This document shows, piece after piece, positions 53,525-62,292 of a stretch of 64,000 bases of DNA. Source of the stretch: Cesiribacteraceae bacterium YIM B00369 (GTDB taxonomy: Bacteria > Bacteroidota > Bacteroidia > Cytophagales > Cyclobacteriaceae); contig JAFMYY010000014.1 of NCBI GenBank assembly GCA_017948555.1, forward strand, positions 94,063-158,062, read 5' to 3'. The notes beneath the pieces are model-generated. The model was given only the letters and a program-made list of their open reading frames with translations, was not told the DNA's origin and did not search any database. Each line of letters opens with the position of its first letter. The stretch's first letter is position 1. The position numbers and the translations under genes were made by a program.

Positions 53525-53683
53525 TTATCTTCTGCTTAAAACAACGAAGGCATGAATTACTCCCGGTACCCAGCCTATTATTGTTAAAAGAACGTTAAGC
53601 CAGAATGATCCTCCCAGTCCACGCCTTAAACCTACTGCGAGAGGAGGTAAAATGATTGCCAGAATTATTTCCAAAAAAGTCAT
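53525..53683 (-). CDS. Pmp3/YqaE family small membrane protein, 52 aa
   Basis: Reads leftward toward the topoisomerase terminator. The 52-residue product has two membrane helices joined by a short loop, with the hallmark ILPPLAVGLRRG in the first and NVLLTIIGWVPGVIHA in the second. Members affect membrane potential and salt tolerance in other organisms. Too short for many gene finders, but the family match is clear. The 414-base gap to the right (53684-54097) is AT-rich and shows no gene. Confidence 0.92.
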   Translation of the reverse strand: MTFLEIILAIILPPLAVGLRRGLGGSFWLNVLLTIIGWVPGVIHAFVVLSRR

Positions 53684-54097
53684 AGTTAAATTTATTAAGG
53701 TTAAAAAATTTGTAACTGCTTTTTACGTAAGGCTGAAAAATTGGTTTGCTGCGGTGGTATTGTATTCTGCTGCGCTTTAAACCTGCCCGTAGAAAATTAT
53801 CTGTTGATTAAAATACAGGATATGGTGAGTAGCCGAAAAAAAAATGCTTTAAATCAGGGGTAAAAGGAATCTTATCCGGTAATTCCAGCGTAGGTTTAAA
53901 TGAAGACAACAATAGGTTTAAGAAAAGGCGCAAAACGAATTATTTCTGCCAATATTACATTCCAGTATAAGGAATGATAGTACGTTTTTGCCATTTAACA
54001 TGAAATTTTCGCCTTTTAACGAAAAAGTTTTCTTTTTTGGTTCAGTATTTGTTACATATACAAAAAATAACGCCCTTTATGTATTAAATTTACAGTC

Positions 54098-54490
54098 ATG
54101 AAAATATACAGATTATTTTTCCTGCTTTTACTTTTTATTGGCCTGACCATTTCGGGGTCCATGGCTCAATCCACCGTGGGGCAGAATCAGGGTAAGTCAA
54201 GGGAATTCTCCTTCTTTGAAGATAAAGTGCTCGAGCCACGCAGTGATATAAAGCTGTTTCCTAACCCGGCTACAGATTACCTGATCATTGAATTGAAGGA
54301 TCAGAAAATGACATCTGTGGAATTTGAGCTGAATAATATTATAGGAAACATCTTTAGCCTGCGTAGCGAAAAGATTGAGGGGAACCGTTATAAGTTTTAT
54401 GTAAAAGACCTGTCGCCCGGTTATTACTTCCTTACGGTTAAGGATAATGAAACGGGTTATAAAAGAGCCTACAGGTTTGTTAAGAAGTGA
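54098..54490 (+). CDS. Small exported protein consisting mainly of a T9SS sorting domain, 130 aa
   Basis: A signal peptide (RLFFLLLLFIGLTISGSMAQS) is followed by a short linker and then a type IX secretion C-terminal sorting domain: LFPNPATDYLIIEL at about residues 52-65, VEFELNNIIGN, and the closing YYFLTVKDNETGYKRAYRFVKK. In usual proteins this domain sits at the end of a large cargo; here there is almost no cargo. It might be a decayed or regulatory form. A -7-like TAAATTTA lies upstream. Confidence 0.88.
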   Translation: MKIYRLFFLLLLFIGLTISGSMAQSTVGQNQGKSREFSFFEDKVLEPRSDIKLFPNPATDYLIIELKDQKMTSVEFELNNIIGNIFSLRSEKIEGNRYKFYVKDLSPGYYFLTVKDNETGYKRAYRFVKK

Positions 54491-54524
54491 AGGGTAAGCG
54501 CATCGTAGCGCGTAAAGATATAAA

Positions 54525-54566
54525 AAAGAAAAAGCCTGGTTTTGTGGAAAGCCAGGCTTTTTCTTT
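54525..54566 (+). terminator. Terminator after T9SS sorting-domain gene
   Basis: Stem AAAAAGCCTGG / CCAGGCTTTTT with a 12-base loop, flanked by A- and T-rich runs; likely active in both directions. Confidence 0.85.
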
Positions 54567-54636
54567 CAGTACACAAAGCCAATTCTGATGACTTATATGA
54601 CTTTCCGCGATTTCTTAAGGAAAAGGTTCAGCCAAT

Positions 54637-54822
54637 AACCTTATCATAAAAGCGCCTGCGCCCCTTTTACCTCCCAGGCTGATTATCGTGGAAGATGAAA
54701 CGTTTGAACTGCAAAACCCGGAATCCAATCCGATCTATAATTTGCTGGTAAAAAATGATTATGAGCTGGCCGGTTTTGTTCTTACTAATTTATACTTTAA
54801 AAAAATACGGAGGGATATATAG
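54637..54822 (+). pseudogene. C-terminal gene remnant, about 60 codons
   Basis: A frame with no start codon ends at a TAG (54820-54822). Its last 50 codons read like a genuine protein C-terminus (PRLIIVEDETFELQNP, then NPIYNLLVKNDYELAGFVL and NLYFKKIRRD), reminiscent of the end of FkbM-type methyltransferases. I take it as the truncated tail of a lost gene. The rest of the 442-base gap contains only the terminator. Confidence 0.35.
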
Positions 54823-54932
54823 TAAACCGCTTAATTGAAATATCTGGTGGGAAAAAAAATGATAGAATAGAAAAGTGAAGCACCTTTTTATTCTATCATT
54901 CTGTTATTCATTCATTCATTAACTATTACTCC

Positions 54933-56381
54933 CTAAAACTCTGCGTTACCAGGGAAGCGAGGGAATGGTATTACGTCGCGGATGTTGGTCATGCCGGTGA
55001 CGAACAGCATCAGGCGTTCGAAGCCAAGGCCAAAGCCGCTGTGGGGCGCTGTTCCGAATTTTCTGGTTTCCAGATACCACCAGATGTCCTCTTCATGGAT
55101 GCCCATTTCTGCTGCACGTTCCTTCAGTACCTCGTATCTTTCTTCCCTTTGGGAGCCGCCTACCATTTCGCCAATGCCCGGAAATAGTATATCCATCGCC
55201 CTTACCGTTTTTCCATCTTCATTCCGGCGCATATAAAACGCCTTAATGGCAGCAGGGTAATTATATAAAATAACCGGTTTTTTAAAGTGCTTCTCAACAA
55301 GGTAGCGTTCATGCTCCGACTGCAGGTCGGCACCCCATTCCTCAATAAGGTAATTGAATTTCTTCTTTTTATTAGGTTTGGAATCCTTCAGGATATCAAT
55401 CGCTTCTGTATAGCTTACCCTTTCAAAGTTATTTTCGAGGATGAACTGAAGGCGCTCAAGAAGGCCCATTTCACTCCGCTCTGCCTGTGGTTTGTTTTTA
55501 TCCTCCTCCGCTGCCCTTGCGGCAAGAAAATCAAGATCTTCTTTGCAGTTTTCCAGTGCATAGCGGATAAGGTATTTCAGCATTTCCTCGGCAAGGTCCA
55601 TATTTCCTTCCAGCTCCACGAAAGCCATTTCGGGCTCAATCATCCAGAATTCGGCAAGGTGGCGGCTGGTATTGGAATTCTCCGCCCTGAAGGTAGGGCC
55701 AAAGGTATAAATTTCGCCCAGGGCCATGGCACCCAGTTCTCCCTCAAGCTGTCCGCTTACGGTAAGATTGGTTTCCTTTTCGAAAAAGTCTTCTTTATAA
55801 TCAATTTTGCCATCTTCGGTGCGGGGCAGGTTGTCGAGGTCCAGTGCCGTAACCCTGAACATTTCTCCGGCACCTTCGGCATCGGAGCCTGTAATAATAG
55901 GGGTGTGGAGGTTTACAAAACCTTTATCATTAAAGAATTTATGCACAGCAAAGGTCATTGCATGCCTGATCCTGAATATAGCGCTGAAGGTACTGGTGCG
56001 CATGCGCAGGTGGGCAATTTCACGAAGGAATTCCAGAGAGTGTTTTTTTGGCTGCAGCGGGTATTTCTCAGGATCGGCCTCGCCCAGTAATTCAATTTCC
56101 TGTGCCACCAGTTCCACGCTTTGGCCTTTCCCCTGCGATTCCACTAGCTCGCCGCTAACAGACAAGGCAGCGCCTGTGGAAATTTTGCGAAGTACTTCTT
56201 CAGGCGTTTTAGCCGGATCGGCTACCACCTGTATATTTTGAAGAACAGATCCATCATTAAGGGCAAAAAATACAACATTTTTGCTTTCGCGCTTGGTGCG
56301 TACCCAGCCTTTAATGGTGTAGCTTTGTCCGGTAGTGCCGGAAACAAGCAGCTCTTTTATTTTTGTTCTTTGTTGTGCCAA
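54933..56381 (-). CDS. asnS: Asparaginyl-tRNA synthetase, 482 aa
   Basis: Class IIb synthetase. The N-terminal anticodon-binding OB fold starts at about residue 18 ([14 protein letters not shown]). The catalytic part has motif 2 in [24 protein letters not shown] and motif 3 in [12 protein letters not shown] near the C-terminus. The enzyme is specific for Asn as judged by overall pattern; no separate gatCAB-type Asp-AsnRS fusion is seen. Full length (about 466-480 normal). Confidence 0.96.
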   Translation of the reverse strand: MAQQRTKIKELLVSGTTGQSYTIKGWVRTKRESKNVVFFALNDGSVLQNIQVVADPAKTPEEVLRKISTGAALSVSGELVESQGKGQSVELVAQEIELLGEADPEKYPLQPKKHSLEFLREIAHLRMRTSTFSAIFRIRHAMTFAVHKFFNDKGFVNLHTPIITGSDAEGAGEMFRVTALDLDNLPRTEDGKIDYKEDFFEKETNLTVSGQLEGELGAMALGEIYTFGPTFRAENSNTSRHLAEFWMIEPEMAFVELEGNMDLAEEMLKYLIRYALENCKEDLDFLAARAAEEDKNKPQAERSEMGLLERLQFILENNFERVSYTEAIDILKDSKPNKKKKFNYLIEEWGADLQSEHERYLVEKHFKKPVILYNYPAAIKAFYMRRNEDGKTVRAMDILFPGIGEMVGGSQREERYEVLKERAAEMGIHEEDIWWYLETRKFGTAPHSGFGLGFERLMLFVTGMTNIRDVIPFPRFPGNAEF

Positions 56382-56578
56382 TTGAATGGATAGTTTAAGG
56401 GTTAAAAATAGTGCCTTTGGTTTGCAATATTACTAAACTGTTTAAAATTGCGGAAACCTTGTGGCCGGTATTCGTTATATATAGAAAAAAGAAGCCCCTT
56501 TTAAAAGGTGATCTTAGTCAAATAAAGAAAAAGTAATAAATTTACATACTCAACAAATGCTAAAAGAGAGCAGCATGT

Positions 56579-58024
56579 ATGCAGAAGCTTAGTTTAAGTC
56601 AAACCTTATCGCAGAAATTATCTCCGCAGCAAATTCAGTTTATTAAACTGCTGCAGGTGCCTACTGTTGAACTGGAAGCAAGAATAGAAGAAGAGCTGGA
56701 GGTAAACCCTGCTTTGGAAGAAGGGCCGGAGGAGGACCGTGAGCCGGCCGATAATGAGTTTGAGGATGATTACCAGGATAGCAACAACGATATAGATGTT
56801 GAGGATTACCTGCGCGACGATGATTTTAGCGGGTATAAAATGCAGGGCGACGGTAATTATAATGAGGATGAGCGGGATATGCCCCTGCCTATGACTGCTA
56901 CGCTTACTGAACAGCTGCTGGACCAGTTAGGCTACCTTGGCCTTGATGAAAGACGAAATGCGATTGCCCGCCAGCTTATAGGCAGCATTGAATCTGACGG
57001 ATATATAAGGCGTGACCTGGATGCCATTTCCAACGACCTTGCCTTTTCTCAGAACATCCGTACCGATGAGGAAGAGCTGGAAGAAATTCTGGGAATGATA
57101 CAGGAATTTGATCCTCCCGGCATTGGGGCACGCAACCTGCAGGAATGCCTTCTGCTTCAGTTAGAGCGGAAAAAAGATAACGGGCAAAACGGGGCGGTGG
57201 ACCTGGCCATAGAAATTATAAAAAATCAGTTTGAGGAGTTTACCAAAAAGCATTACAAAAAAATTATTAAGCGGCTGGGCCTGGAAAGTGAAGATGAATT
57301 AAAGGAAGCCATAGATGCTATTGTACGCTTAAACCCAAAACCGGGCGGGGCAGGAAGCTCGCTGGTAAAAACCCAGTACCTGCTGCCCGATTTTATTCTT
57401 ACAAACGATAATGGTAAGCTGGAGCTTTCCCTTAACTCCCGCAATGCTCCTGATTTGAGAATAAGCCGGTCCTATTCCGATATGCTCAATGCTTATGATA
57501 AGAGCAATAAAAAAGATAAAAAACTAAAGGAAACAGTAAGCTTTGTAAAGCAAAAGCTCGATGCTGCCAAATGGTTTATCGATGCCATAAAGCAGCGGCA
57601 GTTTACCCTGCTCAATACTATGCAGGCCATTGTAAATTACCAGTACGATTACTTTCTTACAGGAGACGAAAGTAAGCTCAGGCCCATGATCCTGAAAGAT
57701 ATTGCCGACAGGATAGGCATGGATATATCCACTGTTTCCAGGGTTGCCAACAGTAAATCCGTGCAGACAGAGTTTGGAATGTTTCCCCTGAAGTACTTCT
57801 TCTCCGAAGGCATATCCACCGACCAGGGGGAAGATGTAAGCAGCCGCGAGGTAAAGCAAACATTAAAAGATTTTATTGATAATGAGAGTAAGCGTAAGCC
57901 GCTTTCCGATGAAAAGCTGGAAAAAATGTTGAATGAAAAAGGGTATCAGATTGCAAGAAGAACTGTTGCTAAATACAGGGAGCAGATGAATATTCCGGTT
58001 GCCCGCTTAAGAAAGGAGTTGTAA
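56579..58024 (+). CDS. rpoN: RNA polymerase sigma-54 factor, 481 aa
   Basis: Recognises -24/-12 promoters and needs enhancer-binding ATPases. The N-terminal region I is LSQTLSQKLSPQQIQFIKLLQ-type with Gln-rich helix, an acidic region II follows (about residues 40-110), then the core-binding and DNA-binding parts. The RpoN box ARRTVAKYRE is near residue 460. The ATG at 56579 is preferred over an out-of-frame ATG four bases earlier. It is directly coupled to the following membrane gene. Confidence 0.96.
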   Translation: MQKLSLSQTLSQKLSPQQIQFIKLLQVPTVELEARIEEELEVNPALEEGPEEDREPADNEFEDDYQDSNNDIDVEDYLRDDDFSGYKMQGDGNYNEDERDMPLPMTATLTEQLLDQLGYLGLDERRNAIARQLIGSIESDGYIRRDLDAISNDLAFSQNIRTDEEELEEILGMIQEFDPPGIGARNLQECLLLQLERKKDNGQNGAVDLAIEIIKNQFEEFTKKHYKKIIKRLGLESEDELKEAIDAIVRLNPKPGGAGSSLVKTQYLLPDFILTNDNGKLELSLNSRNAPDLRISRSYSDMLNAYDKSNKKDKKLKETVSFVKQKLDAAKWFIDAIKQRQFTLLNTMQAIVNYQYDYFLTGDESKLRPMILKDIADRIGMDISTVSRVANSKSVQTEFGMFPLKYFFSEGISTDQGEDVSSREVKQTLKDFIDNESKRKPLSDEKLEKMLNEKGYQIARRTVAKYREQMNIPVARLRKEL

Positions 58025-58738
58025 GTGGGAGGAAGCGAAGAAAGAAACTCTCCGGAGGTAGCTTTTGCCGGGGAGGATGAAAGCAGGCCGGAGGAGACCC
58101 AACCTTCCGGTTCATTAAACCGTCTGGCAGAAATTGTTTCTGTGCTGCTGCATCCGGTATTTATCCCCGCCATTATATTTGGAATAATATTTTATTTGTC
58201 GCCGGGCGTAAGTGCCCCGCTTACAGAAGAGGCGCGCCTCCCTATGCTGGGGCTGCTTGTTTTTTCGACCTTTTTTATCCCTGTAAGCTGGCTGGTAGTG
58301 CTGCGTTATTTGGGAGGTTTACCCAGTTTAAAAATGATGGACAGGAAAGACCGCCCGGTTCCGTTTTTGTCCATTTCCGTTTTTTACGCCTTTATAACGT
58401 ATACTTTTATTTCGAAGTACCCTGTTTATACCAATATAATTATTGTGCTTACGGGCATAACTCTTGTTCTTTTTACTATTACACTTATAAGCCTGTACTG
58501 GAAAATAAGTGCTCACAGTACAGCAATCAGTGGTGCGGCAGGCTTTCTGGCAGCCTTTACCCTGCTGTATCAGGACATGGTGCTTTTATATCCGCTTGCA
58601 GCCCTGATCGTGCTCACCGGAGCCTCTATGTCGGCCCGTTTATACCTGCAGGTACATAAACCCCTTGAAGTTTGGGTGGGGGCTCTGCTGGGCTTTTTTG
58701 TCTGCTTCTCTGTTGTTTTTCTTTTTTTACTGGTTTAA
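58025..58738 (+). CDS. PAP2-like membrane phosphatase, 237 aa
   Basis: Starts at a GTG touching the rpoN stop codon. Six hydrophobic segments form the core. PAP2-type motifs are visible in weakened form: DRKDRP in place of KxxxxxxRP, SAHSTA in place of PSGH, and ARLYLQVH with E three residues after His in place of Asp. The function (lipid phosphatase) is thus less certain. Acidic N-terminal 35 residues are cytoplasmic. Possible link to rpoN is only cotranscription. Confidence 0.65.
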   Translation: MGGSEERNSPEVAFAGEDESRPEETQPSGSLNRLAEIVSVLLHPVFIPAIIFGIIFYLSPGVSAPLTEEARLPMLGLLVFSTFFIPVSWLVVLRYLGGLPSLKMMDRKDRPVPFLSISVFYAFITYTFISKYPVYTNIIIVLTGITLVLFTITLISLYWKISAHSTAISGAAGFLAAFTLLYQDMVLLYPLAALIVLTGASMSARLYLQVHKPLEVWVGALLGFFVCFSVVFLFLLV

Positions 58739-58976
58739 AGAAATCATTGCCAGGCTGTTTCGCAGTTCTTGTCCGCTAAAGAAGGGCTGTTTAACGGCCT
58801 TCACTGCATTGCCTTTCCGGCGGGTAAGCTCTTAATTCTGTTCCTCCGGAAAATATTGCTGATGACCTGTGTGGGTAAGCTAAAAAAAATGATGTCTGAC
58901 TGCATTATATACGGAAGCCGGAGAGCGCCTGCTTTTTCAGGGAAAGCTTTTACTGTTTCTGATTGAGGTCCCACCA

Positions 58977-59010
58977 CAAAAAAAGCTGATCAAAATACAT
59001 TGATCAGCTC
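58977..59010 (-). terminator. Terminator of the leftward barrel-protein gene
   Basis: Nine-bp stem AGCTGATCA / TGATCAGCT with an 8-base loop; on the minus strand it is followed by seven T residues. The surrounding 306-base gap (58739-59044) contains no convincing gene. Confidence 0.85.
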
Positions 59011-59044
59011 AGGTATAAGAATAAAGATTCTGAAGGGTTTTATT

Positions 59045-59851
59045 TTAGAACAGGTCTACAGATATACCTGCTCTGAAGTTTTTAACCTCCGGAAACCTTT
59101 CAAAATTTTCAGGGTTTTCGCCAGTGCGGTGAAGAGGACCATCAAATTCATTATCGAACAGAGGAGACAGCTGGTACTCAAAATAAAGGTTAAAGCTGCC
59201 GTAACCTATGCGTGCATGTGCGCCATAACGGAGGCGATTCAGTCCCCAGGATTGCTTCAGCTTTTCTTTACGGGTTTCATCAGCAGAGGCCTCGTATTTG
59301 ATTTTAGTATGAGAGCTGAATAAATAGCCTACTTTGCCTCCAAGTGCGAGTTTAAGGCCGGCTTTAGGGTTTGTCCTGTTGCTGGCAAAGCTAAATTCCA
59401 GAGGGATATCAATATAGTTAGCCGCTAACCTGTTTTTGTTGTAGGGGTAATTCCCGCCCAGTGCATAGGAAACAGTATCCATAACCAGTATAGGGCTGTT
59501 GGAAACAAAACCCGGAACCTCACTGGCATCGCGATAGTTTAAGATGGTGTTATTTTTGAACTGGTACTTTTCCAGGCCAAGACCAAAGCCAGGGTTAAAG
59601 GAGAACCTTGAATTTCCCAGGGGAACTTCGTAGAGGTAGTAAAGGTTAACACTTTTTGAGCGCCAGGGGCTGATTTCAAAATCCCGCGGGGCATTGCTAA
59701 GGAAATTAAAGCCTACACCAAAGAGGAGGCTTCCCCGTAAATTGGGCTGGTATGTTTCTTCAGTTGAGGCACTGCTGCCGGAGTCTTGTGCAAAGGCATG
59801 GAAACTAAGGCAAAAAAGTAAAAGAGTTACAAAAGTCAGTTTGCGTTTCAT
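59045..59851 (-). CDS. Outer-membrane beta-barrel protein, 268 aa
   Basis: Signal peptide (LTFVTLLLFCLSFHAFAQ) followed by alternating strands of the small-barrel type, with landmarks GFGLGLEKYQFKNNT and LKLALGGKVGYLFSSHTK, ending in a terminal Phe (AGISVDLF). Such barrels are common in Bacteroidota; function unknown. Its terminator lies to the left at 58977. Confidence 0.8.
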   Translation of the reverse strand: MKRKLTFVTLLLFCLSFHAFAQDSGSSASTEETYQPNLRGSLLFGVGFNFLSNAPRDFEISPWRSKSVNLYYLYEVPLGNSRFSFNPGFGLGLEKYQFKNNTILNYRDASEVPGFVSNSPILVMDTVSYALGGNYPYNKNRLAANYIDIPLEFSFASNRTNPKAGLKLALGGKVGYLFSSHTKIKYEASADETRKEKLKQSWGLNRLRYGAHARIGYGSFNLYFEYQLSPLFDNEFDGPLHRTGENPENFERFPEVKNFRAGISVDLF

Positions 59852-59920
59852 AGAGATAGGTTTGGCTAAAAACGTTTATGGAACAAAGTTATTATTTTTT
59901 TTAAAGTAATGTGAGATTTC

Positions 59921-59951
59921 TTTGGGAATATAAATCTTTTGACTACATTTG
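59921..59951 (+). promoter_or_regulatory. Canonical Bacteroidota promoter for tRNA-Arg
   Basis: TTTG (59921-59924), 19 bases, then TACATTTG (59944-59951), the exact consensus of Bacteroidota sigma-A promoters (TTTG-N19-TAnnTTTG). It is 56 bases upstream of the tRNA. Confidence 0.8.
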
Positions 59952-60007
59952 CATTCCCAAACGACGGGAAAGAGGCTTAATACCTCTTCAAAAATACAAA
60001 AAAAAAT

Positions 60008-60081
60008 GGCCCCGTAGCTCAACTGAATAGAGCATCTGACTACGGATCAGAAGGTTCCAGGTTTGAATCCTGGCGAGGTCA
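60008..60081 (+). tRNA. tRNA-Arg (anticodon ACG)
   Basis: Cloverleaf: acceptor GGCCCCG paired with CGAGGTC (one G-U and one C-A mismatch), D-stem GCTC/GAGC, anticodon stem TCTGA/TCAGA with loop CTACGGA, T-stem CCAGG/CCTGG. Discriminator A; CCA is not encoded. The D-loop has GA where GG is normal (position 19) and the T-loop has T at position 56 where C is normal, so the tertiary 19-56 pair is A-U. Probably functional, but this and the acceptor mismatch are unusual. Confidence 0.9.
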
Positions 60082-60087
60082 CTACTG

Positions 60088-60123
60088 AAAAGCCCCTTTG
60101 CGCAATGCAGAGGGGCTTTTTTT
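60088..60123 (+). terminator. Terminator after tRNA-Arg
   Basis: Ten-bp stem AAAAGCCCCT / AGGGGCTTTT with a 13-base loop, continuing into T residues. Starts 6 bases after the tRNA end. Confidence 0.9.
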
Positions 60124-60322
60124 ATGGTTTAGGCTTTCCTTTCTGTTTGGTGTTTTTTTCGATTCCCGCAAAGCCCGCACAAAAGTTTTTGAACTATACT
60201 GTCCTTTAATCCGGATCAGGACATAATTCATTAGTGTAAATGAGACCGAGCTTTTTAGAATCTCAAGTACCCTTTCTGCCTGAACAGAAAGCCGGACCTG
60301 CAATATTGAAAGATCATTTTCA

Positions 60323-60730
60323 TTAATTATTAAGATGGCTTTCCGGGGTCATGTATTTCTGCCAGTTAACAATTATTACTTTTTCTTTTGAAATTAGCTG
60401 GTAGTCAAATTCATAACAGAAGTAATAAATCTCCCCTTTGGCTGTCTTGTACTGATGTGTATAAAAGCGGTCATCAAACCCATGGTCTTTTAGGAATTCA
60501 ATTCTTACGGTTGAGTGGCCGGTAGGATTTAGTGTTTTAAGAATGGTCCGGTTTTTTCGCAGAATGCGGTTTAAGTGGGTGATCCATTTTTCTTCCTTAT
60601 TTTTTCTTCTGTTGTTAAATTGAGCCCTGCATTGGTCGGAGCAAAACTTTTTCCCAAACCGGCCGGATAAGAGGGAGCCACAGCTCAGGCAAGTCTTTTG
60701 GGTTGCATCTTTTTCGGGTAATTCTTCCAT
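60323..60730 (-). CDS. Zinc-ribbon protein of unknown function, 135 aa
   Basis: Start chosen at ATG 60730 (MEELPEKD); a longer frame from TTG at 60832 would run through a palindrome and is less likely. Residues 14-34 hold a zinc-binding knuckle CLSCGSLL...FCSDQC, as in small proteins of the DUF2116-like type. The C-terminal part is beta-rich (IYYFCYEFDYQL) and might bind nucleic acid. It is divergent from the recombinase gene across the palindromic region 60743-60799, so the two may be coregulated. Confidence 0.65.
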   Translation of the reverse strand: MEELPEKDATQKTCLSCGSLLSGRFGKKFCSDQCRAQFNNRRKNKEEKWITHLNRILRKNRTILKTLNPTGHSTVRIEFLKDHGFDDRFYTHQYKTAKGEIYYFCYEFDYQLISKEKVIIVNWQKYMTPESHLNN

Positions 60731-60742
60731 AAGCGTTTTACT

Positions 60743-60780
60743 ATCCGGATAGCTCCGTAAATATCCGGAGCTATCCGGAT
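60743..60780. promoter_or_regulatory. Perfect 15-bp inverted repeat in divergent promoter region
   Basis: ATCCGGATAGCTCCG (60743-60757) and its exact complement (60766-60780) flank 8 bases. The left arm overlaps the self-palindrome TATCCGGATA. It sits between divergent genes (zinc-ribbon protein and recombinase) and could bind a dimeric or tetrameric regulator or the recombinase itself. Confidence 0.6.
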
Positions 60781-60781
60781 G

Positions 60782-60799
60782 ATAACAATCTTTTGTTAT
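60782..60799. promoter_or_regulatory. Second inverted repeat adjacent to the first
   Basis: ATAACAA (60782-60788) and TTGTTAT (60793-60799) form a perfect 7-bp palindrome with a 4-base spacer, one base after the 15-bp repeat. It ends 9 bases before the -7 promoter element of the recombinase, where a bound protein would block transcription. Confidence 0.55.
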
Positions 60800-60808
60800 G
60801 AAAGTTCG

Positions 60809-60816
60809 TATGTTTG
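60809..60816 (+). promoter_or_regulatory. -7 promoter element of the recombinase gene
   Basis: TATGTTTG is a full match to TAnnTTTG, 15 bases before the ATG at 60832. No -33 element at the standard spacing, which would fit a promoter that needs an activator or is weakly expressed. Confidence 0.5.
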
Positions 60817-60831
60817 TAAAAAGAAAGGCCA

Positions 60832-62292
60832 ATGCAATCAGTTATTTATCTGTCTCCGCTTCAGCACGGAGGAAAAACCTTTATCAGGATCAGTTTTAAT
60901 CAGGATAAGGAACTGTTCAGGTATTTGTGTCAGCAGGAAAATCTGATTAAATTCAGCCAGACTTATAAATGCCTGGTGATGCATTATAAAAAGGAGGCTT
61001 TCCTGGAGTTCAGGGAGAAAGTGAAGGGGAAAGCAGAGGTAAATTATTCGGCTCTGGCGCGATATGCTCTGCAGGCTAAAGCAATCCAGCATAAGAAAGG
61101 ATCTGCCAGGCAGGAAATATTGCCATTGGTTCACCTTGTTCCGGGTCAAAAGGAAGGAAAAAGTATTCTGATGATTCAATTTCGCTACAGCGGGGAACTT
61201 TACCATCTTCTGAAAGAGCAGGGGAACTATGAATACTACAGCAAGGGGAAATGCTGGTACAGAGTCCAGTCAAAAGGTACAGTTTTAGAAGCGGTGAAAC
61301 TGCTTCAGCCCGTTGCCAGGTTACGTATAGATCCACTTTTGCAGCCACTTGATTTTAATACCCAAAAATTGCTGATTTCAGGCAGGAATAATGATTGGGG
61401 AATGCTTGATCAGGATGTCTTTTTGGATGCCCTTTATGCCGGAGGCTACAGTCAAAACACGATTGATAGTTATTATCAGCTGGTGGGGAGGTTTATAAAA
61501 AGTTCTTCCATTGAAAAGGAGGAAGAAATGCAGGAACTGGCAGTGCAGCGTGTAAATATATATCATAGCAGGTGGAATGCTCAAAAAGAGGTGGCTCCAG
61601 GGACCTTAAACCAGTCGGTAAATGCCCTTAAATTTTATTTTCTCCATGTATTAAAGCGGTCTGGTTCAGAGTTGGAGTTTGTGCGGGCAAAAAAAGAGGT
61701 TATTTTACCAAAGGTAATCAGTGAGCAGGAGATCGGGAAGATTTTGACAATACAGAAAAACCTGAAGCACCGAAGCATGCTGACAATTCTTTATGCCGGT
61801 GGGTTAAGAGCCGATGAGTTAATTAATTTAAAAATTTCCCACATCAACTGGGATCGACGCCAGATTCAGGTCAAAGGAAAAGGAAATAAAGAAAGAGTTA
61901 CGATGTTATCGGATATTCTTCAGGTCCTTTTAAAAGACTATATAACCAGATATCAGCCTGCTGAATATTTGTTTGAAGGACAATATGGAGGCAAGTATAC
62001 CTATTCAAGCCTGTCGAGTGTATTTAAGCAGGCCCTTCAAAAGGCTGGCATTGATAAGCCCTTTACCTTACATTGTTTACGCCACAGTTTTGCCACCCAT
62101 TTACTGGAAGGAGGAACAGATTTACGGTTTATTCAAATTTTGTTAGGGCATAACAGTTCAAAGACAACCGAAATTTACACCCATGTAAGTCAAAAATCTC
62201 TTCAAAATATTCAAAGCCCATTGGATCGCTTGCAATTAACAAATAAAGAATTTAAGTTACCACCAAAAAAGCACCCAAACCATATGAAATAA
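60832..62292 (+). CDS. Tyrosine recombinase with duplicated N-terminal domain, 486 aa
   Basis: Residues about 1-75 and 95-170 are two copies of one module (GKTFIRISFNQDKELF and GKSILMIQFRYSGELY; each ends near a K-C pair and a helix). A SAM-like core-binding domain (about 185-285, NTIDSYYQLVGRF) and a catalytic domain (290-475) follow. Active site: Arg326 in GLRADEL, Lys in KGKGNKER, His414 and Arg417 in HCLRH, His440 and Tyr449 in EIYTH. The catalytic part is XerD-like and lacks the insertion that marks integron IntI before the HxxR box. Downstream are cassette-like genes in the same orientation, so it may act on them. Confidence 0.95.
   Translation: MQSVIYLSPLQHGGKTFIRISFNQDKELFRYLCQQENLIKFSQTYKCLVMHYKKEAFLEFREKVKGKAEVNYSALARYALQAKAIQHKKGSARQEILPLVHLVPGQKEGKSILMIQFRYSGELYHLLKEQGNYEYYSKGKCWYRVQSKGTVLEAVKLLQPVARLRIDPLLQPLDFNTQKLLISGRNNDWGMLDQDVFLDALYAGGYSQNTIDSYYQLVGRFIKSSSIEKEEEMQELAVQRVNIYHSRWNAQKEVAPGTLNQSVNALKFYFLHVLKRSGSELEFVRAKKEVILPKVISEQEIGKILTIQKNLKHRSMLTILYAGGLRADELINLKISHINWDRRQIQVKGKGNKERVTMLSDILQVLLKDYITRYQPAEYLFEGQYGGKYTYSSLSSVFKQALQKAGIDKPFTLHCLRHSFATHLLEGGTDLRFIQILLGHNSSKTTEIYTHVSQKSLQNIQSPLDRLQLTNKEFKLPPKKHPNHMK

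Noticed and set aside
55287..56090. 267-codon frame antisense to asnS
   Set aside because: It mirrors a conserved tRNA synthetase gene and shows no family pattern or start context.
58769..58966. 65-codon frame after the PAP2-like gene
   Set aside because: Lacks protein-like pattern and is in a gap before a convergent terminator.
60082..60303. 73-codon minus-strand frame after the tRNA
   Set aside because: Begins with TTG, its end reads through the tRNA terminator hairpin, and no domain is visible.
60832..62292. Calling the recombinase a true IntI
   Set aside because: The segment between the Lys motif and HCLRH is short and XerD-like; the extra IntI-specific helix region is not present.
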